Shown in pieces: positions 22,205 to 31,830 of a stretch of 64,000 bases of DNA. The stretch is from assembly GCA_964017145.1 (NCBI GenBank), contig OZ024840.1, positions 2,108,001 to 2,172,000 on the forward strand, in the 5' to 3' direction. Positions within the stretch are counted from its first letter, which is position 1. Each line of letters begins with the position of its first letter. The stretch is from Agrocybe praecox (lineage: Eukaryota > Basidiomycota > Agaricomycetes > Agaricales > Agrocybaceae). The position numbers and the translations under genes were made by a program. The notes under the pieces were generated by a model. The model had not been told where the DNA came from and made no database searches. It saw only the letters and a program-made list of their open reading frames with translations.

Positions 22205-23402
22205 TTATTTAATATGTTTGAGCTGCGCCGCAGCCAGTCAGCAACCCTGAAGAATGAACAGGTATTGAGTACTCACTCTCTCGGTATTTCTGTAGATGTT
22301 GTTATCAAGCGATGTGGTCTTCTCTTCTATCCTCTTGATTCTACCTATTTGCCTGTCGATTTCATCACCCGTCGTCATAGCTATGGCCTTGAGTCGCTTT
22401 GCCATGTCGCCTATTTCATCCAAGTTGTTATCGAGCTCATCTTCAAGTTCGTCATCGGATGCATTGGCTTCGAACTGGTATCGTTTACGTTGTTCCTTCT
22501 TAATTGCCAATTCCGATGCTGTCGGTTGACGGTTGCGACTTCCTCCAATAAGTTCCTCATCATCACCCCCTCGCCCATACGTTGCCGCACGGCCAAGACG
22601 GTTTTGTGTATCTCTAATGTCCATCATCGCTCTTTCCCTCTCATCTTTTTCCTCATCGTAGCGAGCCTGTACTTTGGCTTCCTGCGCTGCGCGTTTAGCG
22701 TCTTTGTTGAAAGTGATAACAGGCCTGAAGATTGATCGATTGAGTTGCTTGAGTTCATCTGTTTTGTCCGCTGCGCGGGCACTATGTCCTTTAGAAACAT
22801 CAAGATGACGCTCAGTGTTGGCCAATTTCTCTATATATCAGGTTCAGTGAAAGAAAGACAGCATTGGCCAGTGATTACTTACCGGATTGGTCACCTAGCC
22901 TCCCGAGAGTGTTGCGCGCCGTCTCCTCAGCTTCACGAGCCATCCTCAACGCATTTCTGGTCGAGTTCACACTTTCCTGCTTCACGTAACGGGTCTGTTG
23001 TTTAATCCCTTCGATATCGTCGTCATCTTCTTCACCAGGGGTAGGGTTTCTTCCAATGTTGGGGCCATCAAAGAATCGACCAGATCCTGTCTTTGCTGGG
23101 TTAACACCAGAGAAGAGTTCGCTTCGATCTTTATCCAGCTCAGCTCCTCCCCTGGAATAAACGTCGCCGACAGCACGATTCCTACTGTAAGGATCTGAGT
23201 AGGAAGCAGCGTCTCCTGATTGATACGATGCTGTCCTCCCCATGTTGCTAGCACTGAGATCACCATCCCTGCTGGCGACATAAGTACTGGAAGATGACCT
23301 GAAAGAACTGTAGGAGCCGTTCACGCTTGCTGAAGATGGTTGCAATTTAGGCTCAGAGACAGGAGGAATGGTAGGTTCAGACTTCTTCCTGAAGAAATTC
23401 AT
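22205..23402 (-). CDS. SEC9: SNAP-25-type t-SNARE (Sec9 homologue)
   Basis: The start at 23402 gives MNFFRKKSEPTIPPVSEPKL and a Ser/Tyr-rich linker. The first SNARE helix spans IEGIKQQTRYVKQESVNSTR to RLGDQSG. After an intron it continues EKLANTERHLDVSKGH. The second SNARE helix is near the C-terminus: LEDELDNNLDEIGDMAKRLK to IEEKTTSLDNNIYRNTER. The last intron (donor GTGAGT, acceptor GCGCAG) adds a short exon, LKHIK, and the stop at 22205. The two helices with a Gln at the centre mark a Qb/Qc SNARE. Sec9 drives fusion of secretory vesicles with the plasma membrane, together with Sso and Snc partners. It lacks the palmitoylation Cys cluster of animal SNAP-25, as in other fungi. Confidence 0.93.
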
Positions 23403-23682
23403 TGTAGGGTGAGACTGTTTTCGGATGAAAGTTAGGAGAAAAGGGCACGATGAGGCGGTACAATTACCTAGCGACTCTTATAAGTTATATTAGGCTTCCA
23501 CGTGATGTCCCCGACTCTCCGATTATACATAGCCTCTTAGTGAGGCTTCTTTTGAACCTTTCTTTTAGTTTAAATAAATTGGCTCAGTAAAATGTTTATA
23601 AGGGCATGCGTATGTAAGTACTTTTCCATAAAATGTAGAATGGTAATCGACTATCTAATGCCAATCAAATGATAGATAGCGT

Positions 23683-26270
23683 TCACTTCTTTTGCTTATC
23701 TTTGGATCCTGTAAAGCCCTTCTTGCCAACGACGGTGACACCTTTACCATGCTTGACAACGCTTTCAAGAGCGGCTTGTTTTTGTTTTTTGACACCACCG
23801 ATACCTCTGGGTTTTGCAAACTTGTCAACACTTTTCTCCAAAGAATCACGTTGGCGCTTCTTGAGTTTGCGTTCTTTGGTACGTTGTGTGCGTTTCTCTG
23901 CAGGGGTGAGTTCACTGCGGGATTTGAGGGACGAGGAAGAGGCCGCAAAGACCTCTTCTGGCGCAAGCATAGTCGACGTCGATTTGGTAGTAGGCAATGC
24001 TGATTCCAGAGTTGCCGTTGCGACGTTGGTAACTGTCGATATAATTGCATTGAGCTTCAAAGAGAAAGGAAGAGTTGAGAATATGGACTATCATGAGATT
24101 ATGAATTTGAAAATACGCACTTGCTTTGGCACAAAATGCGCATTACATAGAGCATCGAGTTTTCCGCAAATGGTTTCCCACATGGCATTGATTTCGTCGT
24201 GTTCTTTCTTCAACTTGCCGTCACGATCATCAACGACGTCTCCACCAGCCTGACTTGCAACATAATCTTTCTCGTAAATCTGTGCTAAAGATTGTTTAGA
24301 CTTCGTGTCTTGAAGCTCCAGGAACTTAGAAGGAAGGAAGGGCTTGTCTTCCAAAGGTCGTATCCGGACCACATCATCGAACCCATTTTCGAGAATACGG
24401 GCTTTGATTTTTTCTTCCAATGTCTTAATAGATTCTTCTGTGGTCACTGGAACAGCCTTCATAACTCGGTCGAATTCGAGATCTTCTTCCAGTAAAGAAT
24501 TTTGAGGTCTTTGCCGAGATGCTGCCTCTCCCATGAGTACCCATTCTTTGGGAGCAACATTTTCAGACTCTAGTTCTGATATTTGTTCTTTCAGGGAGGC
24601 CATCCTTCTTTGGTGCGTTGTCAAATCTATGCACTCAAAGTGAGAGATCGAAGCGAAAGGTATAAGGGAAAGGAAAATAACACGAACCATCTTGGACCTC
24701 TTCATCATCTGCAAAAAGATCATTCTTAAGGCGGTCAATGGTTTCTTTTTGAGTATCCGATACAGAGTCTTCTTCATCCTCGTCCTCGTCCTCATCATCA
24801 TCATCTGAACTGTTTATTTCCTCGTTCTCGCCTTCGTCCTCGTCCTCATCCGCGCTATCCCCATCCTCGCTATCATATTCTCCTTCCATATCCATGTCTT
24901 CCATCATAAACGATCCGTTGCCAAATTCGCCAAATTCGTCGGAGTCATCATCGCCACTATCGTAATTCAAAGGACGGTTTTTCCCAGTCGGCTTGATTTT
25001 CTTTACGCGAACTTCTTCGTGGAACTGGACATGGCCTTTTTTATTTGCAGCTTTTGGCTTTGTCGGCGAAGCAGTAGAAACGGAACGGGGAGGAGGTTCG
25101 AAGAAGTCGGCATAATACAATTCTGAGATATTAAGTTAATAAAACGTAGGTGAAATAGAATCTACTGGATCCCTACCTGCATCATTCATTTCGGCGTCTC
25201 CTTCGTCCAAGTCCTCTGTCAAATCGACGTTGGTAAACAAGTCAACGTCCATCTCATCGTCTGAATCTGAGTCACCACCAGCAAGACGACCTCTTGAAGA
25301 CGACTTTGACTCTGCACGCTCTGTTTCAGCGTTGAACTCGGACAAACTGAAAAAACCATCATCCAGTTCAGGATGCCCTCCTTTCTTTTTCTTTCTGGAC
25401 GAATTTATAGATTGACGGAGGATGGACTTGGGTTTTTCACTCTCATCGTCTGAAGGATCCCGTAAGGGTGCCATGGCTTCCTCCTCCTCCTCCTCTTCCT
25501 CAAAATTATCTTCGTCTTCGTCTTCATCCTCACCTTCACCTTGCATTTCGAAATCCTCATCCGAGAAGTCAGGTCCATTGATCAAGTTTTCTTTTAGCTG
25601 TTCTAGCTCCTCGGCATCGATACCGTATTTAGCGAGTTCCTGCATATCGACGTCTTCCCCTCGTTGAAGCGCCTGCAGGGTTTTCATGAGGACTCGACTA
25701 CCTTCGGGACTGTCTAGTTCATCTTCCTCGTCCTCCTCGTCCTCGTCATCTTCGTCCTCTTCATCGTCTTCTTTAAGCCTTTCTGCTGTTGAACTGCCAC
25801 CTTCTAAGACAAAGTCGAGCAGCTTGCATACAGCTTCTGTCCGAAGATCCAGTTGTGCCCACACTTGCTCGTCGTCCATGCCATCAATAAACAGAGACTT
25901 TAATGGGGTGAATTGGAATACATTCTTTGAAGCAGCAGCAGCAGCACTTTCGGATTCAGTGTTTGCTTTGGATCTGGTTTTGGGAGCTTGAGACGGTGCG
26001 AGGGAAGTCACCAAGTCGTTGATATGGGGCACAGAAGACCTTTCTGATTGTACAGCTAACAACAAAATGAGATCATTGAGATAAAAGAGCTGTGGTATGA
26101 TACACACAGATATCGAAGATATGTTTTGTCGCTTCCAATGCGGCAGTTCTAACATCTGAGCTTCCGGTAGCAAGATTTTCGGGATGTTCTTCCAAAATAA
26201 TAGAAAGTTTCTGCAGAGAGGTAGAGAAATCCATGTCCTGTTTAGACTCTGGAATTTGAGTAGAGGCCAT
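23683..26270 (-). CDS. MPP10: U3 snoRNP protein MPP10
   Basis: The start at 26270 reads MASTQIPESKQDMDFSTSLQ. The middle carries long Asp/Glu runs (about 24700-25760), usual for MPP10. The conserved domain is LKEQISELESENVAPKEWVL, then GEAASRQRPQNSLLEEDLEF, VTTEESIKTLEEKIKARILE, GFDDVVRIRPLEDKPFLPSK and SKQSLAQIYEKDYV. The C-terminus is basic (KERKLKKRQRDSLEKSVDK). MPP10 works with Imp3 and Imp4 in the small-subunit processome and pre-18S cleavage in the nucleolus. There are about five exons. The start lies in a compact divergent region with an unexplained open frame on the other strand. Confidence 0.93.
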
Positions 26271-26275
26271 AGTAG

Positions 26276-26854
26276 GTGAGATCAAACAAAATAATGTTGA
26301 AATCACTGAGTGAGTCGAGGTACTACACTTTAGCCGCCAAGACCAAAACTTTTTCGACTGTTTTGGCTTGCTTATCAATTCGACTCTGCGAGGATGTCAC
26401 ACACGACGTTGAACAACTCATCCAACGACCACGTCCACCACGTATTCTTGCTCAAACCCCAAAATCTTATTATATGCCTCTTTCCATTCCTTGGATGATG
26501 TGGAGCTCAGAATACGGTTCAATATCTCAATGTACAAATGATGAGCGTGTATACATCGTGCCAGTTCCACTCTTCCAACTCCTGGTATCAGTGTTACAAG
26601 GAAACCGACAGAAACTGAACAATAGTTCCAGACTAGCCGATGCGAAGATTGAAGCGCCTCCATTCCAGATTTCTTCTGACCCTGTTACCACACAGAAAGA
26701 CAATGGCCTGTATTACATAACTCCCTACTCGGTTGCATTTTCTTTGTTCTCCCAATCCAACCTGTCGCCGAGGTTTTTTTATAAATTGGTTGATGAGAAA
26801 GTATGCCCTTGCATTCCTCCTCAGCCTCTCTCTCTCTCTTTTCGCTGTCGCTAG
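26276..26854 (+). CDS. Uncertain open frame of 192 codons between MPP10 and the SUR7-like gene
   Basis: A single open frame runs from 26276 (or a later Met at 26294) to 26854. Its codon look is coding-like (mixed third positions, no simple repeats), for example YYMPLSIPWMMWSSEYG. It starts 6 bp from the divergent MPP10 start, and its end overlaps a TATA-like box of the SUR7-like gene. It encodes no known domain that I recognise. It could be a real small gene, a decaying gene, or chance. A shorter frame also exists on the minus strand (26418-26663). Confidence 0.3.
   Translation: MRSNKIMLKSLSESRYYTLAAKTKTFSTVLACLSIRLCEDVTHDVEQLIQRPRPPRILAQTPKSYYMPLSIPWMMWSSEYGSISQCTNDERVYIVPVPLFQLLVSVLQGNRQKLNNSSRLADAKIEAPPFQISSDPVTTQKDNGLYYITPYSVAFSLFSQSNLSPRFFYKLVDEKVCPCIPPQPLSLSFRCR
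26780..26786 (+). promoter_or_regulatory. TATA-like box of the SUR7/PalI-like gene
   Basis: TATAAAT lies 114-120 bp upstream of the ATG at 26900 and is followed by a CT-rich tract (about 26825-26842) near a likely transcription start. Confidence 0.4.
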
Positions 26855-26899
26855 TCGACACTTTTTACGACATTCTTTCCCTTTTCTTCTAGTTCAGTC

Positions 26900-27851
26900 A
26901 TGATCGCCGGTGTTTCCAAAGCTGTTACTCTCTACTTGGCCCCTTTACTCGCGTTAACCGCCTTGATTCTGACTCTTTTCGCTTTGCTTGCTCCCACTTT
27001 ATTACTTCACGATCAAGTTTCCCTCCTCAATGTTTTGCCATCCACTGCACTCACGCAATCGGGTTCCTCTAAAGGAGTCGATGGCCCTAGCGTATTCATT
27101 GGCGTTCTAGGTGGAAAATAAATGCATGGTTGAATGTGTATATACTTACATCTACATCGTTTCTTAATAGGGTCTTGCGCTCGTGGAAATACTGGTGCTC
27201 CCATCAACTGCACAACAGTGTCGATCTCCCCAAAATATGGTAAGTCTCTTTGCTCGCGTTCGGGAATCACTGATTAACGACTCTTCAGACCTTTCCATGC
27301 TTCCGGGAACTACTCCGACCATTTTGCTATCGGCACCCACTGCATCAGCACCCGTTTTCATCGCAATTTCCATATTACTATCGACGGTATTCTTCATCAC
27401 GTTCACACTTGTGTCTTTCCGTCATAAGATGGGAGGAAAATTATCTGCCATGTTGGATAAGCCTGTCCTGCATCGAACATCTGCCTGGATTGGTTGCTTT
27501 GGCTTTCTTACCGGTGTGTATATATCGTAATTTATCGATTACAATGACTCAAATCTCCGTTTGTCGCAGGCATAACATCTTTTCTTATTCTTCGCATGTG
27601 GTTCGGCAAAGCTGTTCAAGATTTCAATGCTAGCATCTCAGCACAAGGTCAAAAAGGTCCAGAGTTGATTGCATCCACCGGAAATGCATTCACCAGTGAG
27701 TCACAATGCTGTATATCTTGGTCTACTTGTAACACCAGGTTTTTCTCTCCCCTTCTCTCTCTCAGTGGCCTGGGTAGCTTATGCATTTTCCGCGGTTCCG
27801 ATCATCTCGTCCCTCACGAAACTTAACGTAACAGCTACGAAAAACGCGTGA
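26900..27851 (+). CDS. SUR7/PalI-family four-span membrane protein
   Basis: The start at 26900 gives a first span, YLAPLLALTALILTLFALLA. An extracellular loop follows with FIGVLGGSCARGNTGAPINC (joint over an intron with acceptor TTAATAG), typical Cys-containing SUR7/PalI loop. Next exons give SIPLKYDLSMLPGTT-like sequence (visible as KYDLSMLPGTT). Further spans are APVFIAISILLSTVFFI, WIGCFGFLTGITSFLILRM and MAWVAYAFSAVPIISSL. The tail is short, with no cytosolic PalI extension. SUR7 proteins mark eisosomes/MCC domains; PalI senses ambient pH. The length, about 230 residues, fits the small SUR7 type. The exact subfamily is not certain. Confidence 0.82.
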
Positions 27852-28045
27852 AGTTCTTTCATGATTAACGGCATGGACCTGTTATTTTGACTTGCATTAG
27901 TACCTTTTCACACACATCGATACCTATCTTACATTTCCATCATAATTGGAATTTCATATATCATAGCTGTCTCGATCCTCGATTACCTTGTATCAGCTGT
28001 CGTATGTATACAATATTTAGAGATTTTTCCGAGATATTATTCACA

Positions 28046-28161
28046 CGTTGAGCATGGATCGGTCTCGTTTGATATAATACAGATCAAACGCGAGGAGTCA
28101 CACAGGCATGACTTGCGTGATGTCTTGGTACGTACGCGTATGATCGTTTCCATGCTCAACG
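28046..28161. repeat. Nested inverted repeat
   Basis: Outer arms CGTTGAGCATGG (28046-28057) and CCATGCTCAACG (28150-28161) are a perfect 12-bp pair about 92 nt apart. Inside, CTCGTTTGAT (28064-28073) pairs with ATCAAACGCGAG (28083-28094), 10 bp with a 2-nt bulge. The palindromes TACGTA and TACGCGTA lie between the inner stem and the right outer arm. Confidence 0.6.
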
Positions 28162-28505
28162 CTCAACTCTACCTCTTTCTGTTTTGACTCGACTCGTCTT
28201 GCTAGAAACCGTGAGCGCCTCGAAGAATCTCTGTTTGCTTGTTATCGGGACAGAAGCACCCCCACTCTACCGAACATTTACCGTGTGGATCTTGAAAGCT
28301 TGATGATTGATCAGCTGCAACACCAAACTTTCTTCGTCTGTTCTGGTAATGCTTGTGCTTTTCGTTGACTCGAGAAACTGCTCCGCGTGGCTCTTACACG
28401 TCTTTAACCCGACGTTTCAAAAGGAGAAACATACACGAGTCAATATCGCGCTGTTCATCGACATTTGTAGGTTGTGCGAATATATTCCTGGTGGTCACCA
28501 ATTAG

Positions 28506-28513
28506 TATAAAAG
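28506..28513 (+). promoter_or_regulatory. TATA box of the first PL8 gene
   Basis: TATAAAAG is a perfect consensus. Transcription would begin about 30 nt downstream, near 28536. That falls after the Met at 28524 but before the one at 28551, so the start at 28551 is preferred. Confidence 0.6.
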
Positions 28514-28550
28514 GAACGAGAAAATGGAGTCTTCTTTTCTTCAGCTCGCT

Positions 28551-31313
28551 ATGAAGCAAACTACAACTGCTCTTATCCTCTTCTCTGGCCTTTTGGGTCA
28601 CCTTTCCTTCGTTGCCAGCGATGACATTAGCCTTGCACGCCAGCAAAGGCTTTCTGTCATCGTTGGAAGTACTACTGGGTCAGCCTCGATTACAAGCTGG
28701 TATGTTCTCTGAAGCTGCTTGTATTGGAATAGTAAAAACTATATATGTGCAGGCTGTCGACCCTAGGATCAAACGGCAAGTGGCCAGATTCGGAAATAGA
28801 TTACACCACTGGCTGTGATGCACAGACTGCCAGCTGGCCTGCTCAGTCTCATTGGAGTCGAATCAGTGTGTATTGATAGATATTCTTCTTTTAAACAAGC
28901 CTAACACATGGCATATTCCAGATACATTTGCCGCTGCATGGCATGGAGGCTTCGCCAACGCAGGGCAGTGGACTTCTGATCCAACGCTGAGAAGTGCCAT
29001 AAGTTCAGCGATGAATTTCTGGTTCTCCAATGACTTTACCATCCCGGCTTGCATTGACTCGGGTGGCACGACTGCCTGCCCATGCGGTACTCCTGGCCTT
29101 TGGAACCAGAACTGGGCATCGAATGTAAGTTCATATGACCGTTTCAAGGCTATTAGTCTCCTAAATGAACTATTCAGATTATCCTGATCCCTGGATGGGT
29201 TGGCCAGGTTTGCCTTCTACTGGGCGATTCTTTGACCGCGGCGGAATCTGCTGGATGTCAACGAATGACCAGTCGCGCATACGGGACTTTCCAAACCGGC
29301 ATAAACGGTGTCAGCTCGATAACAGGTTCAAACACATATGACATTGCAAGCATCGGAATAGACCTTGGATTGTCCATTTCCAACGTATCCCTTGTTACGG
29401 ACGCATATAACAAAGTCCATGCAGAACTCACGATAAAAAACGATGTCAAGGCTGATGGTATCCGTGCTGACGGCTCTTTTGGTATGCCTGTGTATGTCAT
29501 TTTTACCCAGAAATAACTGACTTTCGGACAAAGGACAACATGCTGGGATTTTGTACAATGGAAACTATGGCAAGTTGAATAATTCCAAAACTCCAAAATA
29601 GAATCTAACTTGTTCAAATTTTAGGCAAAGACTAGTATGACCACTACCAATGCCCTTGATTGTGACTACTAACTGTTTCCTTCAGTGCGAATGATCTATA
29701 TAACCTTGAGATAACTGCCGCTGGGACAGCCTTCCAAGCAGCGGTCGCGTCTCGTTCAGCCTTCATCACCTTTTCGTTGGCGAATCAATGGATGATCTTT
29801 CGTAATGTCGTCACGAATGTTTTGCATTGGGATTATGTATGTTCTCAACGCTTTCAGAAACTATTCAGGCATCCTAATGATTCTTATGTCCAGTCTGTCC
29901 TTGGGCGCTTTATCAGCTTGCCTGTTTCTGACAACCAGTATGTTCTTTGCTATGTCATTATAACATTACAACACAGCGACTCATGAAATTTGTAGGGCGA
30001 CGGCCAGTATCAAAACAAATCTCACTCAAATCCAGACCCTTGGTCAACTATGGAATGCGCCCGAAATAACACAAGTTTATAACTCCTTGTCCTCAGGCTC
30101 CGCAGACGCCAATGTAGGCGGGCTTATTGGCAATAGAATGTTTTATGCAAATGATTACATGGTATGTCTGATTTGGAGCCCCTAGTTCTTCTTCTGATCC
30201 TTATTGTAGGTCCAACGGGGCAACGGTTACATGACGACGCTTAAGATGTTCTCAACACGCACTCAAAATACTGAGTGCACCAATTCTCAGAATAACTTTG
30301 GGTTCCATCTTTCTGATGGCGCTGTTTACACATATATGAATGGGAATGAATACGAAGACATCTTCGCTGCTTGGGATTGGAACTTAATCCCAGGAATTAC
30401 TACCGACTATGGTGCAACACCTCTCAATTGCTCATCTGCCCGTAAAACTGGTACTCAACCATTTGTCGGTGGGGCATCCGATGGTACTATTGGAGTCGCA
30501 GCCATGCGTTACGAGACTCCGACTACCAAGACTCTCAATTGGCGTAAAACCTGGTTTTTCCTCAACAATGACGTCCAATTTGTGATGTTGGCAAAAATGA
30601 CATCTACCTCAACTGCACCTGTATTTTCTATATTAGACCAACGAGGACAAAATGGGCCAGTATTCGTCAACGGAGCTCAGTCTACCAGCGGTAATTACAC
30701 CACTGCTGCTACCCTATGGCACGGAGGCATCGGTTACAAATTCAACACATCTAATCCAAGCACCTCTCTTTCTGTTTCACTTACTACGTCCACCGGATCT
30801 TGGCAAGCGATAGGATCGTCGTCAAAAGCAGCCACACCGGTCAACTTATTCGCTGCATGGCTTAACCACGTTGACCCATCTGCTCCTATCTCATACACCG
30901 TCTTTCCCGCTACAACACAAGCTTCTTTCCAGCAGAAACTAGCAGCGTCCCAGTTGGTTGCAGTGCGAAATGATGGCAGTATATCTGCATTGCTGGATGT
31001 TGTAAGCAAGATAGCCATGATTGTATACTGGGTTGATGCCGGAGGATCTGTCGCCATTCCAGCACCTGTTTCGGGGAACGCGCCCCTCACCGTTAAGACT
31101 GATGGCAGTAGTGCTCTCATCATCAACCTTGCGACCTGGACCATTACCGTTTCAGATCCCACCCAATCTCTGACGACTTTATCAGTTAACCTCACTCTTG
31201 GATCGGGAACAATACCTGCTGGGTGGGGGAGCTCATCCAAGACGAAGAACGTTGTTATCACACTGCCCTCTGGCGGATTAGCGGGAAGCAGCGTTCAACA
31301 ACCCTTATTCTGA
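28551..31313 (+). CDS. Polysaccharide lyase family 8, copy 1, secreted
   Basis: The start at 28551 encodes a signal peptide, MKQTTTALILFSGLLGHLSF. The alpha-helical part contains KWPDSEIDYTTGCDAQTASW, WHGGFANAGQW, NFWFSNDFTIPACIDSGG and WNQNWASN. The last is the Asn-rich segment expected to carry the catalytic Asn. The active-site loop is IRADGSFGQHAGILYNGNYG, with His and, nine residues later, Tyr, as in known PL8 lyases. Next are LHWDY and SVLGRFISLP (Arg). The beta-sandwich half reads TECTNSQNNFGFHLSDGAVY, EYEDIFAAWDWNLIPGIT and DYGATPLNC. PL8 enzymes cleave uronic-acid-containing chains (hyaluronan, chondroitin, xanthan) by beta-elimination. The fungal substrate is not known. The gene has about ten exons, one of 10 nt, and a GC-donor intron. 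It is about 780 residues. Confidence 0.9.
29570..29624 (+). other. GC-AG intron in PL8 copy 1
   Basis: The donor reads TATG|GCAAGT and the acceptor TTTTAG|GC. Only this boundary gives the conserved NYGKDY in frame. The matching intron in copy 2 starts with GTTAGT. Confidence 0.65.
29625..29634 (+). other. 10-nt microexon of PL8 copy 1
   Basis: GCAAAGACTA lies between acceptor TTTTAG and donor GTATGA. It completes NYG and adds KD and part of Tyr before ANDLYNLEI, matching copy 2. Confidence 0.7.
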
Positions 31314-31830
31314 GAGATCAGAAACGACACATTTGACGGTTCCTTCGTCGAACTTGTTTGTCGGTGATCAATTTTTATATAGTTCGCTATTGACTGAAAT
31401 CTTGAATCATCCAAGTTTTTTCCTTATTGCCTTGATCCGTAGTCACTATATGTATGGGCTTGAAGTTATATCTGAAATACAAAAACATGTGTTTATTTCG
31501 TCTATTATCGCCGTTCGTCGATTGAGTCCGATTCCTACCACCTGGAGCTTGAGCGCTAAACAGTGTGCTATTATTAAAGCGTTTCAAAGGCGCGCCGCTG
31601 TGGCCCCACGGTCGATATGATACCTTGATTTAGGATTTTGAATTCTATCATGACAGAAGGTGGATTCCCAAGTTGGTTTTAAAAGTGCTTGGCGTCTCCC
31701 GGAGACTAAGGCTTTTGTAGACCGCAAGTTGACCGTTAACACCGATGGCGCATGTCACGAAACGAGTACAAAATGCCAGCAGCCCTCAGTTCCTCGTCAT
31801 GTTTCGTTCCTTTATTCTCGTTCCGCCACA
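31314..31830. other. Intergenic stretch between the two PL8 copies
   Basis: Holds the 3' flank of copy 1 and promoter of copy 2. No gene or transposon remnant seen. Confidence 0.5.

Larger units (their letters stand above)
27852..28550. other. Intergenic: PL8 promoter side, with a long inverted repeat
   Basis: Contains the inverted repeat at 28046-28161 (own entry) and a TATA box at 28506-28513. No gene is supported, although small frames exist. Confidence 0.5.

Noticed and set aside
22170..22210. tRNA-like A-box (GCGCAGCGGTTAAGGC)
   Set aside because: No matching B-box, acceptor stem or terminator nearby; it lies at the end of the Sec9 gene.
25480..25760. Glu/Asp-coding trinucleotide runs taken as a microsatellite
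   Set aside because: They are in frame within MPP10, where acidic runs are normal for the family.
31314..31830. Transposon remnant between the PL8 copies as cause of duplication
   Set aside because: No terminal repeats, target duplication or transposase-like coding seen.
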